Below are positions 57,341 through 64,000 of a stretch of 64,000 nucleotides of DNA, one piece after another. Below the pieces are notes generated by a model. That model was not told where the DNA came from and did no database searches. It saw nothing but the letters and a program-made list of their open reading frames with translations. The first letter of the stretch is position 1, and every line of letters begins with the position of its first letter. The stretch comes from Undibacterium pigrum (GTDB taxonomy: Bacteria; Pseudomonadota; Gammaproteobacteria; Burkholderiales; Burkholderiaceae_D): NCBI RefSeq assembly GCF_003201815.1, contig NZ_QJKB01000002.1:372001-436000 (forward strand), written 5' to 3'. The position numbers and the translations under genes were made by a program.

Positions 57341-59407
57341 ATGAACAAGACCAAGTTTGCATTAAAGCCAATTGCCAGCGTATGTTTACAAGTTATGCTT
57401 GCTTTGCCCTTCATGCACTGTAGTGCGATCGCTGCCGTGGACACTGCTGCTGTCGTTAAAAAAGAAGTTGGCATGGACACTTCAGTCTTACCGGGAGATG
57501 ATTTTTATCGTTATGTGAATGGTGGCTGGTTAAAAAATGCAGTCATCCCCGATCACAAAACTATAATCGGAAATTTTGATAGCCTGATTGAAGAGTCTGA
57601 TAACAAGGTCTTGAAGTTGATACAGCAGGCAGGCAAGGCCGAGCCTGGCAGTGCAGTGCGCAAGGTAGGTGATTTTTATGCGGCTCATTTGAATATTGAT
57701 GCCATCAATCAACTTGGTCAGGCACCATTGCAAAATGAGATGCAAAGCATCACTTCTCTCCAGGATAAAATCAGTCTTGCAAATTATCTTGGCAAGCATC
57801 TGCGTGCCGATGTCGATCCCATCAATACTGCAAACATCTTCACCGAAAATTTGTTTGGCTTGTGGGTAGCCCAGGGTTTTCATGATCCTAAAAAGTATAT
57901 GCCCTACCTTTTGCAAGGTGGTCTGGGTCTGGCAAATCGCGAATACTATTTGTCCAGCAACGCCAAGATGGTCGAGCTCAGGAAAAACTATGTGGCATAC
58001 ATAGCCGCAATGCTGAAACTGGCCGATGTCGCTGAACCAGAAGCAGCGGCAAAACGCGTATTTGACCTGGAAATGCAAATCGCCAAAGGTCATACGAACC
58101 GCGAAGCAACTTCAGACGTCATGCAAGCCGACAATACCTGGAGCATGGCTGATTTTGGCAAGAAGGCACCGGGCATGGACTGGGCGACTTATTTCAAGGC
58201 AGCTGGTCTGGATGAGCAGAAAAAATTCATTATCTGGCATCCTAGCGCTTTGAAAACCTCATCTGCACTGGTGGCGAATACAGCGCTGGCAAGCTGGCAA
58301 GACTATTTGCGTTTTCATGTTATTAACCAACGCGTCAATGTATTACCTCAGGCTTTCTTTGAGCAAAAGTTCAAATTTTATAGTGCCCTCAGTGGTGCCA
58401 AAGCGCCACAGCCGCGCTGGAAATATGTAGTGACAGCGACCAATGAGGCATTGGGTGAAGAAGTTGGAAAACTCTATGTAGCAGAGAATTTTTCACCCGA
58501 AGCCAAGCGTCGCGTCAATGATATGGTGACGAATTTGCTGACAGCTTTTGGTGAACGGGTACAGGCATTGAAATGGATGACGCCAGCCACCAAGCAGGAA
58601 GCCCTGGCAAAAATCAAGGCGACTTATGTTGGCGTTGGCTATCCAGATAAATGGCGTGATTATTCCGGCTTGAGAGTGGATGTGAATGATGCTTACGGCA
58701 ATCGCGAAAGGGCGCAGGAATTTGAATATCGCCGTGCCCTGGCAAAATTCGGCCAACCCGTTGATCCCACAGAATGGTGTATGAATCCGCAGCTGGTGAA
58801 CGCGGTTAACATGCCCATGCAAAATGCCATCAATTTTCCCGCTGCATATTTGCAGTCGCCAAATTTTGATTTGAATGCCAGTGATGCGACTAATTATGGT
58901 GCGCTAGGTTCCACCATCGGCCATGAAATCAGTCATGGCTTTGATAATTCTGGCTCCATGTTTGACGCAAAAGGGGAATTGCGCAACTGGTGGAGCAAGG
59001 CTGATCTGGCGCATTTCAAGGCATCCTCCAAAGCACTGATTGCGCAGTTTAACCAGTATCGTCCCTTCCCGGATCTGGCTGTCAATGGTGCCCAGACATT
59101 GGGTGAGAATATCGCTGACCTGGCTGGCCTGATGGCAGCGTATGACGCATATCATGCCTCAATGAAACAAAAAGGGCTGGCAATTACCAAAGAAGATGAG
59201 AAAGAATTCTTTTTGTCTTATGCGTATAGCTGGCGTCGTAAAATGCGCGACGAAACTTTGCGCACCATTATTATTACCAATGAACATGCTCCAGTTCAAT
59301 ATCGCATACTGACAGTGCGCAACCTGGATGCCTGGTACGATGCATTTGCAGTACAGCCAGGACAAAAACAATATCTTGCACCCAAGAATCGCGTCAAGAT
59401 CTGGTAA
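57341..59407 (+). CDS. M13-family (neprilysin-like) metallopeptidase, copy 1
   Basis: A 688-residue exported zinc endopeptidase. The signal region is MNKTKFALKPIASVCLQVML to AIAAVD. The catalytic HExxH is HEISH (His528, Glu529, His532) in GSTIGHEISHGFDNSG and the third ligand is Glu589 in GENIADLAGL; CxxW-type and C-terminal EHAPVQYR segments are present. The start is set at 57341 because sequence here and upstream (GAAAGAAATA before ATG) aligns with the second copy, although an earlier ATG exists at 57329. The length suits the family. Function: cleavage of small peptides in the periplasm. Confidence 0.92.
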   Translation: MNKTKFALKPIASVCLQVMLALPFMHCSAIAAVDTAAVVKKEVGMDTSVLPGDDFYRYVNGGWLKNAVIPDHKTIIGNFDSLIEESDNKVLKLIQQAGKAEPGSAVRKVGDFYAAHLNIDAINQLGQAPLQNEMQSITSLQDKISLANYLGKHLRADVDPINTANIFTENLFGLWVAQGFHDPKKYMPYLLQGGLGLANREYYLSSNAKMVELRKNYVAYIAAMLKLADVAEPEAAAKRVFDLEMQIAKGHTNREATSDVMQADNTWSMADFGKKAPGMDWATYFKAAGLDEQKKFIIWHPSALKTSSALVANTALASWQDYLRFHVINQRVNVLPQAFFEQKFKFYSALSGAKAPQPRWKYVVTATNEALGEEVGKLYVAENFSPEAKRRVNDMVTNLLTAFGERVQALKWMTPATKQEALAKIKATYVGVGYPDKWRDYSGLRVDVNDAYGNRERAQEFEYRRALAKFGQPVDPTEWCMNPQLVNAVNMPMQNAINFPAAYLQSPNFDLNASDATNYGALGSTIGHEISHGFDNSGSMFDAKGELRNWWSKADLAHFKASSKALIAQFNQYRPFPDLAVNGAQTLGENIADLAGLMAAYDAYHASMKQKGLAITKEDEKEFFLSYAYSWRRKMRDETLRTIIITNEHAPVQYRILTVRNLDAWYDAFAVQPGQKQYLAPKNRVKIW

Positions 59408-59515
59408 GTCGATATTGATGCCAGCATTATGTGTATGCGGTCATTTTTGGTTTTAATAATGTAAGTTAATCGGCTTTGGCGCAGTCAATTATCAGATTTC
59501 ATAAGAAAGAAAATA

Positions 59516-61603
59516 ATGAAAAAGACTAAGTTCGTATTAAAACCGGTCGCCAGTGTTTGTCTGCAAGTCATGCTGAGCGTACCCTTGATGCACAGCATGG
59601 CACATGCTGCTGATGCACCTTCTGCGGCTGCTACCAGGCCAGCAAGCTCGGTAAAAAAAGAAACCGGCATGGATACCTCGGTTGCGCCCGGTGATGACTT
59701 TAATCGCTACGCCAACGGCGGCTGGGAAAAGACAGCTGTCATCCCTGACGACAAAGTAGCCGTCGGTATTTTTGATGTGCTGGTAGAAGAGTCCGATGCC
59801 AAGGTCTTGAAAATCATAGAGCAGGCCACCAGGGCAGAAGCGGGCAGTGCCACGCGCAAGATAGGCGATTTTTATGCGTCTTATCTGAATATCGATGCCA
59901 TCAACCAGCGTGGCCTGGCACCTTTGCAAGCTGAGATGCAGAGCATTGCCGAGATCAAGGACAAGGCTGGACTAGCAGCATATCTGGGCAAGCATTTGCG
60001 TGCTGATGTAGACCCTATCAATGCCACCAATGTATTTACTGAAAACCTGTTTGGCCTGTGGGTGTCGCAAGGCTTTCATGACCATACCAAATACATGCCT
60101 TATCTCTTGCAAGGTGGTCTGGGCTTGCCTGACCGTGAATACTATCTGTCCAGCAGCCCCAGAATGGCAGAGATCAGGAAAAACTATCTGGCGCATATAA
60201 CAGCGACGCTGAAACTGATCAATGTGCCTGATGCCGAGCAGGCCGCCAGGCGCGTATTCGATCTGGAAGTGCTGATTGCCAAAGGCCATGCCAATCGCGA
60301 AGCAACATCCGATGTGTTGAAAGCCGACAATACCTGGACCCTGGCTGATTTCAATAAAAAAGCCGCAGGACTGGATTGGACCGTCTATTTCAAGGCAGCC
60401 GGTCTGGACGGCCAAGGCAAATTCATTATCTGGCATCCTACTGCCTTGAAAGCCTCGTCTGCACTGGTGAAAAATACTGCGCTGGCGAGCTGGCAAGATT
60501 ATTTGCGCTTCCATGCCATCAACCAGCGTTCCACCGTATTGCCGCAGGCTTTCTTTGATCAGCGCTTCAAGTTCTACAGCGCACTTAGCGGTGCCAAGGC
60601 ACCGCAGCCGCGCTGGAAATATGCAGTGACAGCGACCAATAATGCGCTGGGTGAAGAAGTCGGAAAATTATATGTGGCCGAGAATTTTTCTGCTGAATCC
60701 AAGACCCGCATCAATGGCATGGTCAGCAATATCCTGGCTGCCTTTGGTGAGCGTGTACAGGCATTGAAATGGATGACTCCGGCCACCAAGCAAGAGGCAC
60801 TGGCCAAGATCAAGGCGACTTATGTCGGTGTTGGTTATCCAGACAAATGGCGTGACTATTCCGGCCTGGTTGTCGATGCCAGTGATGCCTATGGCAATCG
60901 TGAACGTTCTCAGGAATTTGAATACCGCCGCGCACTGGCAAAATTTGGTCAGCCTGTCGATGTGACAGAATGGTGCATGAACCCGCAACTGGTGAATGCC
61001 GTTAATATGCCATTGCAAAACGCCATTAACTTCCCTGCTGCGTATTTGCAGTCCCCCAACTTTGATCTGGCCGCCAGCGATGCTACCAATTATGGTGCAT
61101 TGGGTGCCACGATAGGTCATGAAATCAGCCACAGCTTTGATAATTCCGGTGCCATGTTTGACTCAAAAGGAGAGCTGCGCAACTGGTGGAGCAAGGCTGA
61201 TCTGGCGCATTTCAAGACTTCTTCCAAAGCCCTGATCGCCCAGTTCAATCAATACAAGGCCTTCCCTGATCTCTCCATCAATGGTGCGCAGACCCTGGGT
61301 GAGAACATTGCTGACCTGGCCGGTTTGATGGCCGCCTATGATGCCTATCGCGTGTCAATGAAACAAAAAGGCCAGGCCATTACCAAGGAAGATGAACAGG
61401 AATTCTTCCTCGCTTATGCTCGTAGCTGGCGCGGCAAGATGCGTGATGAAACCCTGCGCACCGCCGTCATTACCAATGAACATGCGCCGGGACAATACCG
61501 TGTCCTGACCGTACGTAATCTGGATGCCTGGTACGATGCCTTTGCTGTGCAGCCTGGTCAAAAACTTTATCTGGCACCTAAGGACAGGGTCAAGGTCTGG
61601 TAA
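59516..61603 (+). CDS. M13-family (neprilysin-like) metallopeptidase, copy 2
   Basis: A 695-residue paralogue of the upstream gene, near-identical in long stretches such as GAKAPQPRWKY and ALAKIKATYVGVGYPDKW. The signal peptide is MKKTKFVLKPVASVCLQVML. The zinc motif is HEISH (His535, Glu536, His539) with Glu in ENIADL. Differences concentrate in the signal region and in surface helices. The two genes are 108 bases apart and arose by tandem duplication; slightly different pocket residues may give different peptide preference. A palindromic repeat begins at the base after its stop. Confidence 0.94.
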   Translation: MKKTKFVLKPVASVCLQVMLSVPLMHSMAHAADAPSAAATRPASSVKKETGMDTSVAPGDDFNRYANGGWEKTAVIPDDKVAVGIFDVLVEESDAKVLKIIEQATRAEAGSATRKIGDFYASYLNIDAINQRGLAPLQAEMQSIAEIKDKAGLAAYLGKHLRADVDPINATNVFTENLFGLWVSQGFHDHTKYMPYLLQGGLGLPDREYYLSSSPRMAEIRKNYLAHITATLKLINVPDAEQAARRVFDLEVLIAKGHANREATSDVLKADNTWTLADFNKKAAGLDWTVYFKAAGLDGQGKFIIWHPTALKASSALVKNTALASWQDYLRFHAINQRSTVLPQAFFDQRFKFYSALSGAKAPQPRWKYAVTATNNALGEEVGKLYVAENFSAESKTRINGMVSNILAAFGERVQALKWMTPATKQEALAKIKATYVGVGYPDKWRDYSGLVVDASDAYGNRERSQEFEYRRALAKFGQPVDVTEWCMNPQLVNAVNMPLQNAINFPAAYLQSPNFDLAASDATNYGALGATIGHEISHSFDNSGAMFDSKGELRNWWSKADLAHFKTSSKALIAQFNQYKAFPDLSINGAQTLGENIADLAGLMAAYDAYRVSMKQKGQAITKEDEQEFFLAYARSWRGKMRDETLRTAVITNEHAPGQYRVLTVRNLDAWYDAFAVQPGQKLYLAPKDRVKVW

Positions 61604-61767
61604 AAAACCTACTTACGATCTTAAGCGCGAGCGCGATTTTGTTTGATGTGGGGATCATGTGCTGCTCAAAATGCTCATGTACTAGAGTACATTCCGCTTT
61701 TTGCGCTGCGTTTTTGTCACCCTCGATCCCGCTGACGCACGCTCGCTACAGATCGTAAACAGGTTTT
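61604..61767. repeat. Palindromic intergenic repeat, family 1 related copy C
   Basis: A 164-base element between convergent genes. Ends AAAACCTACTTACGATCT and AGATCGTAAACAGGTTTT pair at 16 of 18 positions. Next to them GCGAGCG pairs with CGCTCGC, and GGGATC with GATCCC. The centre is ATGTACT-AG-AGTACAT (61677-61692), the same type of core hairpin as copies A and B. It begins immediately after the M13 stop codon. Confidence 0.75.
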
Positions 61768-61780
61768 AAGAAAAAAGATG

Positions 61781-62572
61781 TCAGGCCGGTCGCAAGCCAT
61801 CATGCATGCGCCGTCTGACTTCTGCAACATAGCGCTCGCTGACCGGGACTTTGTCCTGGTTGGCGAGCACCAGTTGATATACACCATCTCCCAGCACTTC
61901 AAGCTGGCTGAGCTGGTCACAGCGCACGATGGCACTGCGGTGTACGCGCAGGAAGCTGGCCGGATCGAGATGTTTTTCCAGTTGGCTCAGGGCAACCCTG
62001 TGCAATACTTGCCTCTGTCCCATATGCAACTGCATATAATTTCCAGCCGCTTCTATCCATAAAACATCTGCCAGTTGTATGCACTCTATGCGGCCTACCG
62101 AGCGTACGCTGATCTGTTGCCAATAAGCGGGTTGCTCTTTCTTCGCTTCATCTTCTGCCTTGACATATTGCCCCATGGCTTGCGCATAGCCAGCTTGCTG
62201 GCGCTGCTTGAGCATGGCGGTGGCGCGCTCCAGCGATAGTGCCAGACGCCGGTCGTCAAAAGGCTTGAGCAAGTAATCGAGGGCATGCAGGTCAAAGGCT
62301 TCTATCGCATGGGCGTTGAAGGCCGTGACAAAAATCACCAGCGGTGGCGCAGTCTGGGTGCTCAGTTCACGTGCCAGTGCCAGGCCGGTTTCGCGTGGCA
62401 TTTGTATATCGAGAAAGATGACATCAACAGCATTGGCATCCATAGCTGCGCGCGCCGTGGCGACGCTGGCGCATTCGGCGACGATGCTCCAGCCGGGATG
62501 GTCCTGCAAGGCATAGCGCAAGTTGGCGCGGCCCGGCTCTTCATCATCGACGATCAGTGCATGTATTGTCAT
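61781..62572 (-). CDS. LytTR-family response regulator
   Basis: A 263-residue regulator. The receiver has acidic IVDDEE (about 7-12), phospho-acceptor Asp55 (VIFLDIQMPR) and Lys in LLKPFDDRRL (about 104). The LytTR DNA-binding domain at about 155-260 has ISVRSVGRIECIQLADVLWI, FLRVHRSAIVRCDQLSQLEV and VPVSERYVAEVRRRM. It overlaps the kinase gene by four bases, so the pair is translationally coupled. No target LytTR repeats were found in the window. Confidence 0.94.
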   Translation of the reverse strand: MTIHALIVDDEEPGRANLRYALQDHPGWSIVAECASVATARAAMDANAVDVIFLDIQMPRETGLALARELSTQTAPPLVIFVTAFNAHAIEAFDLHALDYLLKPFDDRRLALSLERATAMLKQRQQAGYAQAMGQYVKAEDEAKKEQPAYWQQISVRSVGRIECIQLADVLWIEAAGNYMQLHMGQRQVLHRVALSQLEKHLDPASFLRVHRSAIVRCDQLSQLEVLGDGVYQLVLANQDKVPVSERYVAEVRRRMHDGLRPA

Positions 62573-63747
62573 GATATTGCGTTCTCGGGCATGTGTAGCG
62601 GCATGCGGATTTGCACCTCAAAACGCTGCTGGCCATCTTCCTGTATGCGCCCGCTATGCATGCTGGCGCGCCCTGCATAAATCAAGTCCAGCCTGGCGCG
62701 GGTTTGTGGCAAGCCCAGACCCAGCCCGGGGTTGGCGCCAATGCCATCAGTGACGGTATTGCTGACACTGATGCTGAGTTCTTCATCATCCAGTTTGAAT
62801 TGCATGCGGATATCGCTGCTGCCCTCGTGGCAATCCAGATCATGACGCAAGGCATTTTCCAGCAAGGGTTGCAGTAGCAAAGGCGGGCAGTCACCTGCCA
62901 GTACATTCGCGGTATCACCTGCGATGCTGATTTGCAGGCGTGCGCCGTAACGCAACCTTTGTAATTCCAGATAATCACGTATGAAAGTCATCTCGTCTTC
63001 CAGCCTCACCCAGTCCTTGCTGCTGGCCGTCAGTGCATAGCGCAGCAAATCACTGAGGCGGTTCAGGCCAGTCAGGGCAATGCGCTTGTCATCTGCCCTG
63101 ACCAGGGCGCTGATGGCGTTGAGGCAATTGAAGATGAAGTGCGGCTCCAACTGCCCGCGCAAGGCATCCAGTCTTTGCTGTTCCAGGTCCAGCCGCAGAT
63201 GCAGTACATCATTCATGGATTGCTGCAAGACTTGCTCACGCACACGTGCCTGCCGCCAGGTGCAGATCGCCAGCACGGCAATGAAGGTGCCGGTGGACCA
63301 GGCATATTCGAGGAAGATCGTAAAGTTACGCATATTGAAGGCCATGGTCACGATGTCCTGCAACCCAAAGCTGCGTTTTTCCTTGAGCAGGTCAAGGATA
63401 GCGATATATATTATTTCCAGTGGCAGAAAGCCCAGCAGCATGATCATATACGCCAGCGCTATGCCCTTCGCTTTGCTGAGAAATTTTTCGTGCCGCATGA
63501 AAATCAGGTAGAGGCAGGTGCTGAAGACCATCATCAGCAAATGGCTGCTGACCCAGAACCACAGTATCTCGCTAAAGCTACGCTGGGTAGTTCCGTACTT
63601 GATCAGGTCAGCATAATTGCCAAGAGCACCAATGGCACACAAACTGGTCCACACCAGGATATTGCTCAGCAAAAGTTTGAAGACGATGATTGCTGTGAGC
63701 TGTGGCACCTGGTTCAGGGCGGGAGTATCTGGGCGGGCATTTTCCAT
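62569..63747 (-). CDS. LytS-type sensor histidine kinase
   Basis: A 392-residue membrane kinase with four hydrophobic segments (about 20-40, 60-84, 96-118 and 140-162) and no large extracytoplasmic domain. The cytoplasmic phospho-acceptor block is LEPHFIFNCLNAISALVRAD (His203), followed by LRYGARLQISIAG and an ATP-binding lid region (PLLLQPLLENALRH, GLGLGLPQTRARLDLIYAG). It signals to the LytTR regulator with which its 3' end overlaps by four bases. It may sense membrane or intramembrane cues, given the lack of a sensor domain. Confidence 0.93.
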   Translation of the reverse strand: MENARPDTPALNQVPQLTAIIVFKLLLSNILVWTSLCAIGALGNYADLIKYGTTQRSFSEILWFWVSSHLLMMVFSTCLYLIFMRHEKFLSKAKGIALAYMIMLLGFLPLEIIYIAILDLLKEKRSFGLQDIVTMAFNMRNFTIFLEYAWSTGTFIAVLAICTWRQARVREQVLQQSMNDVLHLRLDLEQQRLDALRGQLEPHFIFNCLNAISALVRADDKRIALTGLNRLSDLLRYALTASSKDWVRLEDEMTFIRDYLELQRLRYGARLQISIAGDTANVLAGDCPPLLLQPLLENALRHDLDCHEGSSDIRMQFKLDDEELSISVSNTVTDGIGANPGLGLGLPQTRARLDLIYAGRASMHSGRIQEDGQQRFEVQIRMPLHMPENAIS

Positions 63748-63900
63748 GGTAGCAGTATAGCAGTCTGCATGACCGTATTTGCCTGTGCAGAAAGGCAGTA
63801 GCGACAGGGTTTCGGGGTTTCGTCACAAGCTCAGCCATGGCACAGGCTATTGCCAGATAATCCATTGCAATCGATATACCAGCGTGGACGAGGGGGCAGG

Positions 63901-64000
63901 ATGGATGTAAGTCTGAAAGTGAATGGGCAAGTGCGCAAGTGTCAGGCAGAGGGTGATACGCCGCTGCTATGGATATTGCGTGAAGACCTGGGCCTGACTG
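63901..64000 (+). CDS. 2Fe-2S-binding oxidoreductase small subunit, N-terminus (cut by window edge)
   Basis: Only the first 33 residues are visible: MDVSLKVNGQVRKCQAEGDT then PLLWILREDLGLT. This opening is typical of the ferredoxin-like alpha subunit of molybdopterin oxidoreductases such as isoquinoline 1-oxidoreductase or xanthine-dehydrogenase-like enzymes. The iron-sulfur cysteines lie past the edge. GGGGGCAGG precedes the ATG. The assignment rests on a short segment. Confidence 0.7.
   Translation, partial: MDVSLKVNGQVRKCQAEGDTPLLWILREDLGLT

Overview
The window reads as a chromosomal segment of a heterotrophic Gram-negative betaproteobacterium, most likely an Oxalobacteraceae relative such as Undibacterium. 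This placement is inferred from protein style, moderate GC and repeat style, not from a marker gene. No rRNA, tRNA, CRISPR array, prophage or complete insertion sequence was recognised. Most genes carry clear Shine-Dalgarno sites, and many secreted products have Sec signal peptides or lipoboxes.

Layout. 1-2.3 kb: minus-strand set of a DUF4331 protein, a small lipoprotein and the N-terminus of a TonB-dependent receptor. 2.5-5.7 kb: RtcB-type RNA ligase facing a POT peptide transporter. 6.2-9.0 kb: a 59-residue secreted cysteine-rich protein, a membrane-anchored glutaredoxin and a chemoreceptor. 9.3-10.6 kb: a LysR gene relic and an orphan lipoprotein. 11-16.5 kb: an active/inactive M16 peptidase pair and an S9 peptidase. 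16.6-19.3 kb: a receiver protein and a LytS/LytTR-type two-component pair. 19.7-29.7 kb: TatD, membrane proteins, a CocE-like hydrolase, a degenerate GGDEF protein, a PLP enzyme, two solute-binding proteins, NIPSNAP and an SDR. 30.4-34.1 kb: three AIM24-family genes in a row behind an M48 peptidase. 34.3-39.8 kb: LysR, a small secreted protein, a DEAD-box helicase with two DbpA-type domains and a frame-shifted alpha-amylase. 39.9-43.6 kb: a second cysteine-rich secreted protein, a papain/alpha-beta hydrolase fusion and a parvulin lipoprotein. 43.9-49.6 kb: ArsR/AHSA1 pair, M28 peptidase, two orphans and a TPR/TonB-C protein. 49.9-64 kb: large NAD-glutamate dehydrogenase, SMI1/KNR4 protein, M28 peptidase, tandem M13 peptidases, a second LytTR/LytS pair and the start of a 2Fe-2S oxidoreductase subunit.

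The gene content is rich in exported peptidases (M16, S9, M28, M13, C1 and S15-like), with a peptide transporter, peptide-type binding proteins and a glutamate dehydrogenase. Together these suggest protein and peptide scavenging feeding amino-acid catabolism.

The most unusual signals are: an A-AAA-AAA heptamer with a downstream hairpin exactly where an alpha-amylase frame breaks; two small secreted proteins that share twin CX3C motifs and a C-terminal YPE; a family of intergenic palindromes with a covarying core hairpin placed just after stop codons; a separate 264-base nested-palindrome element; and the papain/alpha-beta hydrolase fusion.
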